Part shown: one piece after another, positions 20,894-30,483 of the stretch
Layout of the letters: every line of letters starts with the position of its first letter
How positions within the stretch are numbered: position 1 is the stretch's first letter
Source: Microbacterium pumilum
GTDB taxonomy: Bacteria; Actinomycetota; Actinomycetes; Actinomycetales; Microbacteriaceae
Assembly: GCF_039530225.1 (NCBI RefSeq)
Contig: NZ_BAAAOH010000001.1
Coordinates: 1,922,001-1,986,000 of the forward strand
Reading direction: 5' to 3'
DNA length: 64,000 nucleotides
Translations under genes and position numbers: made by a program
Notes under the pieces: model-generated
What the model saw: only the letters and a program-made list of their open reading frames with translations
Databases searched by the model: none
Told to the model about the DNA's origin: nothing

Positions 20894-20899
20894 ACGTTA
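20894..20899 (-). promoter_or_regulatory. -10 box for leaderless GNAT mRNA
   Basis: On the minus strand TAACGT is followed by 6 nt and then the ATG, placing the transcription start at or next to the initiation codon. There is no Shine-Dalgarno sequence. Confidence 0.5.
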
Positions 20900-20958
20900 G
20901 CCGGATGCGCGCCATCCGGCACTCTCGGAATAGCGGATCGACATGGACGACATCGCCG

Positions 20959-20984
20959 AAAGTATCTCGATGTCAAGATACTTT
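20959..20984 (+). promoter_or_regulatory. 26-bp palindrome overlapping icd -35 region (MarR-type operator candidate)
   Basis: AAAGTATCT (20959-20967) and AGATACTTT (20976-20984) are perfect 9-bp inverted arms around CGATGTCA. The inner GA/TC extend the symmetry. The core TATCTCGATGTCAAGATA has the look of MarR-family operators. The site covers the position of a -35 for the -10 TAGGCT at 20996-21001, so binding would probably repress icd. It could also serve the divergent GNAT gene. Confidence 0.65.
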
Positions 20985-21031
20985 GTCGCGTGCGATAGGC
21001 TGAAATGACGACGTGAACGGAGACGAACCCG

Positions 21032-23251
21032 GTGACTGATTCGACCATCATCTACACCCACACCGACGAGGCTCCGGCACTTGCCACCGCCTCGTTCCTG
21101 CCGATCGTGCAGGCGGTCGCCGGCCAGGCGGGTGTCGGCATCGACACGCGCGACATCTCGCTCGCGGGCCGCGTTCTGGCGGCGTTCCCGCAGCGGCTGA
21201 CACCCGAGCAGCAGGTCGGCGATGCCCTCGCCGAACTGGGCGGCCTGGCGACTCTGCCCGAGGCGAACATCATCAAGCTTCCCAACATCTCCGCGTCGAT
21301 CCCGCAGTTGAAGGCGGCGATCGCGGAGCTGCAGTCGCAGGGCTTCGACATCCCGGATTACCCGGACGAGGCGCTGACAGTCGAAGACAAGGACATCCGC
21401 GCCCGCTACGACCGCATCAAGGGCTCCGCAGTGAATCCGGTGCTGCGTGAGGGCAACAGTGACCGGCGTGCGCCGCTCGCCGTGAAGAACTATGCGCGCA
21501 AGCACCCCCACCGCAACAAGGCCTTTCCCGCCGGCTCGAAGACTCGCGTCGCCACGATGGGTCACGACGACTTCAAGTCGAACGAGAAGTCCTGGGTCTC
21601 ACCCGGCGATGACGTCCTCACTATCCAGCACGTCGCAGAAGACGGCACCGCCACCACGCTCAAGGCCGGGTTGAAGGTCCTGCCCGGTGAGATCGTCGAC
21701 GCCACTTTCCTCTCGGCGGCCGCCCTCGACGCGTTCCTCGCCGACACGCTCGCAGTGGCGAAGGCCGACGACGTGCTGTACTCCGTGCACCTCAAGGCGA
21801 CGATGATGAAGGTCAGCGATCCGATCATCTTCGGCCACGTGGTGAAGGTCTACTTCGCCGACGTGTTCGACCGCTACGGCGACAAGATCGCCGAAGCCGG
21901 CCTGACTCCCAACGACGGACTGGGTGCGATCCTGGCCGGACTTGCGTCGGTGGACGGAGGCGCTGCGATCGCCGATGCGATCACCGCCGATCTGGCGCGC
22001 GGCCCGCGGCTGTCGTACACGAACTCCGATAAGGGGCTCACGAATCTTCACGTCCCGTCCGATGTGATCGTGGATGCGTCGATGCCGGCGCTCATCCGCA
22101 ACGGCGGCAGGCTCTGGGGCATCGACGGGGGAGAGGACGACACGCTCGCTGTCATCCCCGACTCGTCGTATGCGACTGTCTTCCAGACGGTCATCGACGA
22201 CGTGAACGCGCATGGTCCGCTGGACCCTGCCACGATCGGCTCGGTCCCCAACGTCGGCCTCATGGCACAGGCCGCCGAGGAGTACGGCAGCCACGACAAG
22301 ACCTTCGAGATCTCCGCCCCGGGCACTGTGCAGGTGCTGGACCAGGCCGGTGAGGTCGTCCTCGTGCACACCGTGCAGCCCGGAGACATCTGGCGCGCCA
22401 CCCAGACCAAGGACATCCCGGTCCGCGACTGGGTGAAGCTCGCAGTCACCCGCGCCCGCGCCAGTGGCTCGCCCGCCGTCTTCTGGCTCGACGAGTCGCG
22501 GTCCCACGATGCCGCGCTGATCGGGAAGGTCAAGACCTACCTCGCGGATCACGACACAGAGGGGCTCACGATCGAGATCCTCGCCCCTGCCGCGGCGACG
22601 CAGTACTCGCTCGATCGCCTCCGCAAGGGCGAGGACACCATCTCGGTCTCGGGGAACGTGCTTCGCGACTACCTCACCGACCTGTTCCCGATTCTCGAGG
22701 TCGGCACGTCGGCGAAGATGCTGAGCATCGTGCCGCTGCTCGCCGGCGGCGGGCTTTTCGAGACCGGTGCCGGAGGCTCGGCACCCAAGCACGTTCAGCA
22801 GCTCGTCGAACAGAATTATCTGCGCTGGGACTCGCTGGGTGAGTTCTTCGCGCTCGCTGCCTCGCTCGAGCACCTCGCGAACTACACCGGCAACGTCAAG
22901 GCGCAGGTTCTTGCCGACACTCTGGATGCGGCCACAGGCACGTTCCTCGAGAACGACAAGTCCCCGGGGCGGGCGCTGGGCACGATCGACAACCGCGGCA
23001 GCCACTTCTACCTCGCGCTGTACTGGGCGCAGGAGCTGGCCGGGCAGGATGCCGACCCCGAGCTGGCCGCCGTGTTCACGCCGATTGCCGAGAAGCTCGC
23101 CTCAAATGAGGAGGCCATCGTGGCCGAACTTCTCGCTGTTCAGGGGTCGCCGGCCGACATCGGCGGGTACTACCACCCCGACGTGGAGCTGGTCGCCCGG
23201 GTGATGCGCCCGTCGCAGACATTGAACGCGATCGTGGACGCCCTGGGCTGA
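21032..23251 (+). CDS. icd: Monomeric NADP-dependent isocitrate dehydrogenase
   Basis: This 739-aa protein matches the monomeric IDH type in length and along its whole sequence (for example [41 protein letters not shown]). It oxidises isocitrate to 2-oxoglutarate in the TCA cycle, making NADPH. GTG 21032 follows GGAG (21019-21022). The promoter has -10 TAGGCT (20996-21001) and is overlapped by a large palindrome, suggesting dedicated control. It ends 6 bp before the convergent GH42 gene. Confidence 0.97.
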   Translation: MTDSTIIYTHTDEAPALATASFLPIVQAVAGQAGVGIDTRDISLAGRVLAAFPQRLTPEQQVGDALAELGGLATLPEANIIKLPNISASIPQLKAAIAELQSQGFDIPDYPDEALTVEDKDIRARYDRIKGSAVNPVLREGNSDRRAPLAVKNYARKHPHRNKAFPAGSKTRVATMGHDDFKSNEKSWVSPGDDVLTIQHVAEDGTATTLKAGLKVLPGEIVDATFLSAAALDAFLADTLAVAKADDVLYSVHLKATMMKVSDPIIFGHVVKVYFADVFDRYGDKIAEAGLTPNDGLGAILAGLASVDGGAAIADAITADLARGPRLSYTNSDKGLTNLHVPSDVIVDASMPALIRNGGRLWGIDGGEDDTLAVIPDSSYATVFQTVIDDVNAHGPLDPATIGSVPNVGLMAQAAEEYGSHDKTFEISAPGTVQVLDQAGEVVLVHTVQPGDIWRATQTKDIPVRDWVKLAVTRARASGSPAVFWLDESRSHDAALIGKVKTYLADHDTEGLTIEILAPAAATQYSLDRLRKGEDTISVSGNVLRDYLTDLFPILEVGTSAKMLSIVPLLAGGGLFETGAGGSAPKHVQQLVEQNYLRWDSLGEFFALAASLEHLANYTGNVKAQVLADTLDAATGTFLENDKSPGRALGTIDNRGSHFYLALYWAQELAGQDADPELAAVFTPIAEKLASNEEAIVAELLAVQGSPADIGGYYHPDVELVARVMRPSQTLNAIVDALG

Positions 23252-23257
23252 GAGCGC

Positions 23258-25258
23258 CTATCCGCTCGTTCGCTCCTGTATGACGGCCACAGCCCCGGCG
23301 GCGAGTTTGATCGAGCCATCGATGCTGTCTCCGCTGATCAGTTCGAGTCCCGACGTCCGAACCTCGACGTCGGTGTCGCCGTGATTGATCAAGAACAGCC
23401 ACGACGACGAGTCCGATTTCCGGCGGACCGCCTCGATGCCTGCCGCGACGGGAAGGCGCGCGCGCACGCCGGCATCCGTGATGACGGCGTCGACCAGCGC
23501 GTCGAAGCCGTCGCGGATGTCGGCCGACACGTACCATGCACGACCCGCCCCGACCGATCTGCGCGTCACGGCGGGCAATCCGACGAGGTCGCCCTCGGCA
23601 TAGGTGTCCACGATCTCGGCGTCCGTGACTCTCAGCCGTTCGCTCCAGTCGATGGCTATCGAACCGGATGTGAGGACGATCTGCTCGCCCGCGAGCATCG
23701 GACAGAACTCCTCACCGACGACGCCGAGCATCTCGCGGAACGCGCCCGGATAGCCGCCGGTTCTGACGCGATTCTCTTCGTCCACAATGCCTGACAGGTG
23801 ACCCACGACGACGGTCGCCCCGCGCAGCGCGGCTGCCGCGATCGCACCCGCTGTGGCATCGTTGACGGCGTACAGTCCAGGCACGACGAGAAGACCGTAT
23901 GCCGTGAGATCCGCACGGGGTGGGACGACATCCGGGCCCAGGCCGCGGGCGGACAGAGCTTCGTGCCATCGCCGGCCGGATGCCTCGATCGGGTAGTCAT
24001 GGATCGGCTTCTGGCCTTCCTCCCAGGCCCACTTCGCCGGGATGTCTGCCACGATCGCGACGCGGGAGGCCTCGACGAGGCTGCCAGCCACATGCTTGAT
24101 CCTCTCGAGGGTCCGGCCGAGCTCCACCACCTCGCGCCATTGACGCGTATCCGAACCGGCATGCGGAACCATGCCCGAGTGATACTGCTCCACGCCCGAC
24201 GCGGAAGCGCGCCACTGGAAGAACAGCGCACCGTCCGAGCCGTGCGCGATGTGCTGCAGACTATGGCGGATCATCTCGCCCGGCGCCTTCGGCGGATTGC
24301 GGGGCTGCCAGTTAACCGCGCTCGTCGAGTGCTCCATCAGCAGCCACGGCCTGGTGCGATCCAATCCGCGGGCACGGGACGCCACAAAAGCGAGTTCTCG
24401 TTCGCGATGGGGATCGGCCATCACTGCGTAGTGGTCGATCGCCACCACGTCGAGATCAGGCACCCAGTGCGAATAGTCCGCGACGCTTCCGCCGACCGCG
24501 AGCATGAGGTTCGTGGTGATGGGGGTTGCCACCCCTGCCGATCGCAGCGCCTCGCGCTCACGCCGGTATTGGCCCAGGAGTGCGTCCGAGCTGAAGCGAT
24601 CGAAGGCGAGCAGCATCGATGGGCTCTGGCCGGACTCGCTCGCCAGCGGCGCGATCACGTCGTCGAAGGAGCGATAACGCAACCCCCACACCGCGGTGCC
24701 CCACGCTCGATTGAGCTCGTCGATCGTGCCATAGCGGTCACGCGCCCACTCGCGGAACGCGCGTGAGGACTCCTCGCAGTAGCAGAGGCGATTGCCGCCG
24801 CCCAGTTCGTTGCTGACGTGCCACATCCGCACGGCGGGATGCCGGCCGTAGCGCTCGCCGAGCCGTCGGGCGATCCGGCTCGAGTAGCGGTGCCATACCG
24901 GATGGCTGGCGCACCACCCGAGTCGCCCGCCTTGGTGGAATCTCGAGCCGTTGCGGTCGACCGGCACGATCTCAGGGTGCGTGCGCTGCAACCATGTCGG
25001 TGGAGCGGCGGTGGGAGTCGCCAGGTCGATGCCGATACCGGCGTCGTGGAGGAGTCCGATGACCTCATCGAACCACCCCCAATCCCACTCGTCGTCGTCG
25101 GTCTCGACGAACGCCCACGAGAACACGCCGAGCGTCACCGTGTTGACTCTCGCCTCCCGCATGAGCGCGATGTCTTCGCGCCATACGCTCGCCGGCCACT
25201 GCTCCGGGTTGTAGTCGCCGCCGAAGAGCAGCCCGTGCCCATCGGGCGTAGACCTCAC
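23258..25258 (-). CDS. GH42 beta-galactosidase
   Basis: This 666-aa protein has the GH42 A-domain opening LLFGGDYNPEQWP. The acid/base is Glu151 in HVSNELGGGN and the nucleophile is Glu309 in LLMEHSTSAVNWQ. The family's metal-site cysteines are suggested by LCYCEE. There is no signal peptide, so it acts on imported oligosaccharides. GTG 25258 is set by the GTGA overlap with the kinase gene; the longer frame to 25450 runs through that gene. It is the last gene of the mannoside/galactoside operon and removes terminal beta-linked galactose. Confidence 0.92.
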   Translation of the reverse strand: MRSTPDGHGLLFGGDYNPEQWPASVWREDIALMREARVNTVTLGVFSWAFVETDDDEWDWGWFDEVIGLLHDAGIGIDLATPTAAPPTWLQRTHPEIVPVDRNGSRFHQGGRLGWCASHPVWHRYSSRIARRLGERYGRHPAVRMWHVSNELGGGNRLCYCEESSRAFREWARDRYGTIDELNRAWGTAVWGLRYRSFDDVIAPLASESGQSPSMLLAFDRFSSDALLGQYRREREALRSAGVATPITTNLMLAVGGSVADYSHWVPDLDVVAIDHYAVMADPHRERELAFVASRARGLDRTRPWLLMEHSTSAVNWQPRNPPKAPGEMIRHSLQHIAHGSDGALFFQWRASASGVEQYHSGMVPHAGSDTRQWREVVELGRTLERIKHVAGSLVEASRVAIVADIPAKWAWEEGQKPIHDYPIEASGRRWHEALSARGLGPDVVPPRADLTAYGLLVVPGLYAVNDATAGAIAAAALRGATVVVGHLSGIVDEENRVRTGGYPGAFREMLGVVGEEFCPMLAGEQIVLTSGSIAIDWSERLRVTDAEIVDTYAEGDLVGLPAVTRRSVGAGRAWYVSADIRDGFDALVDAVITDAGVRARLPVAAGIEAVRRKSDSSSWLFLINHGDTDVEVRTSGLELISGDSIDGSIKLAAGAVAVIQERTSG

Positions 25259-26187
25259 GTTGCCCTCGCGCTGTGGACAGCAGCAGACAGGGGGTGTTTC
25301 GAACCCAGATCGGCGAGGGCGATCGCCCCGTCGATCCCTTCGCCGAGCGGGGAAACGAGCGTGATGTCGAAGTCGTGAGAGTCGCGGGTGAGCACGTCGG
25401 AGAAGGCACCCGCGAGCACTGCGGAGCGGAATACTCCGCCGATCGCGCACACCGACAGGCGGTCGTCAGGGTGCGCGACCTGGCCGATCGCGGTCGTCAC
25501 GCTGAGTGCAAGCTGGTGTGCAGCGCTCGTCGTGATGGTGAGGGCGACCTCGTCGCCGTCCGCGGCGAGCCGAGCGACCGACGCGGCGAAGGATGCGATG
25601 ACGCTCACGCGGTCATCAGTCGCCTGGAGTGAGATGTATGCCTGATCGAGTTGCGGCCATCGCTCCCGCACGACATCCGTCAGTCGGGTCTGCGGACCTC
25701 GGCCGTCGTAGGCACGCATGACCGCGTCGAGCGCTTCGCGGCCGATCCAATAGCCGCTGCCTGCGTCGCCCATGAGATAGCCCCAACCATCGACCCGTGC
25801 GACGGCGTCGCGTCCGACGGCGAGCGTCACGACGCCCGTTCCTGCGGCCACGACGGCACCACGGGTGTCGCCGAGTGCGCCGAGGAAGGAGGTGGTGGAG
25901 TCGTGTGCGAGCGCCGCTTCGCGGATTCCGGTATCGCGAAGCAGTCCGAGCAGTGCACCTGCATCCGCATCGCGATCCGTCAGACCGGAGATGCCGGCGG
26001 TGACGATCTCCGGTGTCGCGCCGGTGTCGCGAATGGCGGCGTGCACGACATCCGCCAACTGAGGCAGCAGGAGTTCATGCGTGCGGATGCCGCCGAACAG
26101 GACGTCCCGAGTGTCGCTGCCGTGCTGGAGGCGCACCTTCATCCCGGTCTGACCGGCATCGATCGCCAATACCGAAGCCCCGGTCAT
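25255..26187 (-). CDS. BadF/BadG-type ATPase, probable sugar kinase
   Basis: This 310-aa protein has the ASKHA-fold phosphate-binding loop VLAIDAGQTGMKVRL at its start. The second and third loops appear as AAGTGVVTLAVG and CAIGGVFRS. The layout is that of the N-acetylglucosamine-kinase-like branch of the BadF/BadG/BcrA/BcrD family. Lying between GH42 and GH113 genes with 4-nt overlaps on both sides, it probably phosphorylates a monosaccharide freed by the operon's hydrolases. Which sugar (mannose, galactose or an amino sugar) cannot be read from the sequence. Confidence 0.8.
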   Translation of the reverse strand: MTGASVLAIDAGQTGMKVRLQHGSDTRDVLFGGIRTHELLLPQLADVVHAAIRDTGATPEIVTAGISGLTDRDADAGALLGLLRDTGIREAALAHDSTTSFLGALGDTRGAVVAAGTGVVTLAVGRDAVARVDGWGYLMGDAGSGYWIGREALDAVMRAYDGRGPQTRLTDVVRERWPQLDQAYISLQATDDRVSVIASFAASVARLAADGDEVALTITTSAAHQLALSVTTAIGQVAHPDDRLSVCAIGGVFRSAVLAGAFSDVLTRDSHDFDITLVSPLGEGIDGAIALADLGSKHPLSAAVHSARAT

Positions 26188-27155
26188 GCGGAGGCCCCTT
26201 GCTTCTGCATCGCGGTGTAGACCTCTCGCAGATAGGCTCCTGCCGGCTTGCCGTAAGGGCAGTAATCATCGTTCGCGGCGGCGTCCTCGACCGCGTAGAG
26301 CGCAGCCGGCCAGTCCCAGAGCACGAATCCTCCCACCCACGGACGCGTCGAGCAGGCTTCGAACATCGCGCGGTAGTACCGCAGCTGCTCGTGTCCAGAG
26401 GCAGCGCCCGGCAGAGCCCAGTCGTTGGGCAGTTCCGCCGATCCGGTGCGGCTGGGGCAACCCACCTCCATGAAGAGGAACGGCTTGCCGGATGCCGCGA
26501 CCACTCGCTCGATGCGATCCAGGTGAGCCTCCCAGGTATCGATGGGGTAGTACCCACTCGAAGAGATCACGTCGACCGCGTCCCACCAGGTGACGTGACC
26601 TTCCTGGTATTTGTCGCAGTTGTAGGTCACCAGTCCGGAATACACCCCGCGAACCTCCGACACCAGACGTCGCCAGTGGACCTCCTGCCCGTCGGCGCGC
26701 ACCATCTCGCATCCGATGCAGAACATCTCGACACCCTCGGCCTCGGCGATGCGGGCCGAGTGGAGGATGAATTCGCGGTAAGAGGCGAACCAGTCCGACC
26801 AGCTCGGCTCGTTCGGCACGTCCCGATCGAAGAAGCCGATGTGTGCGCGCCACGTGCCGTCGGCGCAGTTCACCACCGGCTTGAGCACCACCTTCATGCC
26901 CAGCCTCTTCGCCTCGCGGATCGCCCAGACGATCTCGTCGTCCGTGACGGTCGGCTCCGCGTCGAAGGGAATCTCGGTCGAGAACGCCGTCGCCTGGTTC
27001 GCCGCGTAGGCGATCGCGGTCCAGCTGACAGCATGGTCGGCCATGGCCGCCATGGATGCCGCGGCATCCGGTGTCGCCCAGGTGCCGCGGGTGCCGACCC
27101 AGCCCCACGTCATGCCGCAGACCGGCTCTCCGAGCCGCTCGGTGAGAGTGGTCAT
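26184..27155 (-). CDS. GH113-like endo-beta-mannanase/mannosidase
   Basis: This 323-aa TIM-barrel protein starts at ATG 27153-27155, set by the ATGA overlap with the upstream GH2 gene; the longer frame is an overlap artefact. Glu150 in FCIGCEMV and Glu230 in FLFMEVGCPS match the spacing of acid/base and nucleophile in GH113 mannanases. No signal peptide is present, so it would cut mannan oligosaccharides inside the cell. A GH2 beta-mannosidase next door strengthens the beta-mannan reading. Assignment to GH113 rather than another small TIM-barrel clan A family is likely but not certain. Confidence 0.8.
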   Translation of the reverse strand: MTTLTERLGEPVCGMTWGWVGTRGTWATPDAAASMAAMADHAVSWTAIAYAANQATAFSTEIPFDAEPTVTDDEIVWAIREAKRLGMKVVLKPVVNCADGTWRAHIGFFDRDVPNEPSWSDWFASYREFILHSARIAEAEGVEMFCIGCEMVRADGQEVHWRRLVSEVRGVYSGLVTYNCDKYQEGHVTWWDAVDVISSSGYYPIDTWEAHLDRIERVVAASGKPFLFMEVGCPSRTGSAELPNDWALPGAASGHEQLRYYRAMFEACSTRPWVGGFVLWDWPAALYAVEDAAANDDYCPYGKPAGAYLREVYTAMQKQGASA

Positions 27156-29617
27156 CGCACCACCAGCTGGTTCGCCGAGCGCAGCACGCTCGGGTGCGAA
27201 ACGGCCGGGGCCTGGGCTGCGGTCAGCCCACGGACCACGATCGTCGTCGACTCGCCCGGCAGGAGGGTGACAAGTCCCTCCTCGGCGACGGCGTCCGGTG
27301 CGATCTTGTCTGCGAGCAGGGTCAGTTCGCGAACGAGATTGCCGGCAATGAGGGTGATCGCCACTCCGTCGGCGTGCTCGGCCACCGCGACGGACACGCG
27401 GGGCGCCTCGAGCGCAGAGTCGCGCGGCTCGCCGAAGAACCATAGCCCGCGGATGCCGCTCAACTCGGCGACGATGAGCTCGGAACCATCGTCGCCTGCG
27501 GTGGCCACGGCATCCGGAATCTGCACCGTGGCGACGCCTCGCGACGCCACCGCGACGGAGTCGACGTGCTCGGAGAGGATCGTGCCGTCGTACCCACGGC
27601 GCGTGAGACGCAGGTCGCCTGTCCACTCATCCGCCGAGTCGTTGAGTACCGCCGCGACGAATCCGCCGTCTCGCGGCTGAATCGTCACGACTCGCGGTGC
27701 GAACGCGTTGCGCAGCGCGTAGAACAGCGGCTTCGGGTGCTCGTCGCCGTCGATCGCCGCCCACGAGGTCACCGGCCAGCAGTCGTTGAGCTGCCAGACG
27801 ATCGCGCCCGCGGTGTGCGGGGCGAACGAGCGGAAATGCTCCAGTGCGGTGGTGATCGCATCCGCCTGGTTCAGCTGCATGGCCCAGTGCCAGGTCTCCA
27901 TGTCTTCGGGCAGCCGGTAGTGGGGGATCAATCCGTTCGTCAGCTTGACGTTGCCCTCCATAGCCTTCTGGTGCACGACCATTCCGGGTGACTCGGGAGT
28001 CAGCGGGTCATCGCTGATCGAGCGCGTGAGCGTCGACCAGGTGGGTGGACCCTGCCAGCCGAACTCGGCGACGAAGCGCGGCGTGTAGTCGCGGTAGTGC
28101 GGCCAGTCCTTCTGGTTCCAAAGGTCCCAGATGTGCATCGTGCCGTGTTGCTCGTCGTTGGGGTGGAGCGGCCTCTCGTCCGTCGACCCGGGACTGAACG
28201 GACTCCCGGGCGCGTAGGGCACACCCGGGGCGAGTTCGGCGATCACGGCGGGGAACAGCTCGTAGTAGTAGTACGCGCCCCACGTCTTGCCGTCCAGGCG
28301 CAGCTTCCAGCCCCAATCCTCGTAGCCCCAGAGATTCTCGTTGTTGCCGGTGAGAAGCACGAGCGAGGGATGGTGCGCGATGCGCGTGACGTTGTCGCGC
28401 GCCTCCGCCTCGATCTCGCTGCGCAGTGGCTCCTCCTCGGCGTACGCGGCGCACGCGAACAGGAAGTCCTGCCAGGTGAGCAGGCCGAGCTCATCGGCGA
28501 GGTCGTAGAAGTCGTCTGCCTCGTAGATGCCACCGCCCCACACCCGGATGAGGTTGAGGTTCGCGTCGCGCGCCTGGCGCAGCCGCCGCGCGTACCGCGC
28601 CCGGTCCACCCGCACCGGGAACGCGTCATCCGGAATCCAGTTCGCCCCTTTCACGAATACCGGCACGCCGTTCACCTTCAGGACGAACGGGGTGCCCGCA
28701 TCGTCAGGAGTGGAGTCCCACGCGATCGTGCGGAAGCCGACTCGCCGATGCGCCTCGTCGAGGATCGATCCGGATGCCTCGAGCCGCACGTCGACGTCGT
28801 ACAGCGGCTGCGCGCCATAGCCCACGGGCCACCAGAGGTCGACCTCGGGAACGGCCACCGAGGCGGTGAGGGTGGTGTCGCCCGCTGCGAGTTCGGCTGA
28901 CACGGTGACGCCGGCGACCGAGACCACGACATCGAGAGGCTCATCGCCCGCCCGCTCGACGGCGATGTCGATGTCGACGACGCCGGTCGCGGCATCCGCC
29001 ACGCCCGCCTGGGTGCGCACGGAAGCGAGCCGCGCGGTCGACCAGGATTCCAATCGCACGGGCTTCCAGATTCCACTCGTCGTCGTCTTGATGCCCCAGT
29101 CCCAGCCGAAACTGCACGCAGACTTGCGAATCGCGTCGTAGGGGAGGGGATACGGACGCTGCCGGACGCCGAGCGCTACGCTCTGCTCGTTGGCGTAGCG
29201 GACGGGGCTGCGGAACAAGACTTCGAGCGTGTTCTCGCCGACGACGAGAGAAGTGCCCACGTCGACGCGATAGGTGCGGTGCTGATTGGCTGTTTCGGCG
29301 ATCACCACTCCGTTCAGCCGCACCGTGGCCACGGTGTCCAGTCCGTCGAACACCACGTCATGGCGAGCGGATGTCGCCATCTCGGTCTGCGTCACGGCGA
29401 AGGTCGTCCGGTAGTGCCAGTCGACGAGTCCGATCCACGCGAGGGCGGACTCGTTGTCATCGAGGTATGGATCGGGGATGAGCCCGGCCGCGAGAAGATC
29501 GAGATGGACGACGCCGGGGACGCTCGCCGGCACGACGGCGGAGACGATCGGCTCCGGCGCAGGTCCGGATCCGACACTCACCGACCAGTTGTCGTGGACC
29601 GTACGGGTGAGCCTCAT
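27152..29617 (-). CDS. GH2 beta-mannosidase
   Basis: This 821-aa protein has the beta-mannosidase branch features of GH2: CSFGWDWGIKTTTSGIWKPV, the acid/base Glu427 in LTGNNENLWGYEDW and the nucleophile Glu518 in FVAEFGWQGPP. ATG 29615-29617 overlaps the stop of the permease gene, and the reading frame further upstream is inside that gene. It has no signal peptide and is cytoplasmic. It would trim mannose from the non-reducing end of beta-1,4-mannan or mannoside fragments imported by the adjacent ABC transporter. Confidence 0.93.
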   Translation of the reverse strand: MRLTRTVHDNWSVSVGSGPAPEPIVSAVVPASVPGVVHLDLLAAGLIPDPYLDDNESALAWIGLVDWHYRTTFAVTQTEMATSARHDVVFDGLDTVATVRLNGVVIAETANQHRTYRVDVGTSLVVGENTLEVLFRSPVRYANEQSVALGVRQRPYPLPYDAIRKSACSFGWDWGIKTTTSGIWKPVRLESWSTARLASVRTQAGVADAATGVVDIDIAVERAGDEPLDVVVSVAGVTVSAELAAGDTTLTASVAVPEVDLWWPVGYGAQPLYDVDVRLEASGSILDEAHRRVGFRTIAWDSTPDDAGTPFVLKVNGVPVFVKGANWIPDDAFPVRVDRARYARRLRQARDANLNLIRVWGGGIYEADDFYDLADELGLLTWQDFLFACAAYAEEEPLRSEIEAEARDNVTRIAHHPSLVLLTGNNENLWGYEDWGWKLRLDGKTWGAYYYYELFPAVIAELAPGVPYAPGSPFSPGSTDERPLHPNDEQHGTMHIWDLWNQKDWPHYRDYTPRFVAEFGWQGPPTWSTLTRSISDDPLTPESPGMVVHQKAMEGNVKLTNGLIPHYRLPEDMETWHWAMQLNQADAITTALEHFRSFAPHTAGAIVWQLNDCWPVTSWAAIDGDEHPKPLFYALRNAFAPRVVTIQPRDGGFVAAVLNDSADEWTGDLRLTRRGYDGTILSEHVDSVAVASRGVATVQIPDAVATAGDDGSELIVAELSGIRGLWFFGEPRDSALEAPRVSVAVAEHADGVAITLIAGNLVRELTLLADKIAPDAVAEEGLVTLLPGESTTIVVRGLTAAQAPAVSHPSVLRSANQLVVR

Positions 29618-30483
29618 TTGACGGCTCCCGACGTCAAGCCCCGGTAGATCCAGCGCTGCAGGACGAGGAACACGATGATCGTCGGGACGATGACCACGAT
29701 CGTGCCGGCGGCGATGACCTCCCATTGCGCACCGAATGGACCCTTGAACCGGAAGAGCGAGGTCGAGATGAACCCCTCGGACGGCAGGTAGAGGAACGGC
29801 GCGTAGAACTCGTTGTAGATGGCGATGCCCTTGATGATCACGACGGTGGCGATCGCCGGCCGCAGCAGCGGAAGGATGATGCGCCAGTAGATCGTCCAGC
29901 GGTTCGCGCCGTCGATCATGGCGGCTTCGTCCAGCGAGACGGGGATGGACTGCATGAACTGGATGAAGAGGTAGATCGCGATGATGTCGGTGCCCATGAA
30001 GAGCAGGATCAGGGCGGTCTTCGTGTCGTACAGCCCCAGCCCGTTGATCAGCTGGAAGGTCGCCACCTGGCTCGTCACGCCCGGGATGAGGGTGGCCACG
30101 AGAAAGAGGCCGACGACGAGCTTCTTGCCTCGGAAACGGAATCGATCGATGGCATAGGCGGCCATGGTGCCGATGAAGATCGTGCCGACCAGCGACACCA
30201 CCAGCACGATCGTGGTGTTGATGAAGCCCTCGAGCATCTCGCCGCTCGTGAAGGCGGTCACGAAGTTGTCGAAGTTCAGCCAGTTGGACGGCATCTCGAA
30301 CGGACCCGTGGTCGCGTACTCCCGGCTCGTCTTGAGGCTCGCGAACAGCACCACCGAAAGCGGCAGCAGCGTGAAGAGCGCACCGAGGATGAGGCTCACG
30401 TACTTCGCGGTCGTCGCGCTCATGCCCTTGAGTCGCATCAGCGGCGAAAGGCCGCTGCGGTAGTGGGGGACAGTCGTCGTCAT
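29614..30483 (-). CDS. Carbohydrate ABC importer permease (MalG type)
   Basis: This 289-aa protein has six membrane segments and the EAA loop DEAAMIDGANRWTIYWRIILPLLRPA, which docks on the ATPase. It partners the MalF-type permease whose gene overlaps by 4 nt upstream. As is usual for actinobacterial CUT1 importers, no ATPase gene lies in the cluster; a shared MsiK-like ATPase elsewhere is likely (inference). Imported ligands are probably mannose/galactose oligosaccharides, judged from the co-encoded hydrolases. Confidence 0.95.
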   Translation of the reverse strand: MTTTVPHYRSGLSPLMRLKGMSATTAKYVSLILGALFTLLPLSVVLFASLKTSREYATTGPFEMPSNWLNFDNFVTAFTSGEMLEGFINTTIVLVVSLVGTIFIGTMAAYAIDRFRFRGKKLVVGLFLVATLIPGVTSQVATFQLINGLGLYDTKTALILLFMGTDIIAIYLFIQFMQSIPVSLDEAAMIDGANRWTIYWRIILPLLRPAIATVVIIKGIAIYNEFYAPFLYLPSEGFISTSLFRFKGPFGAQWEVIAAGTIVVIVPTIIVFLVLQRWIYRGLTSGAVK

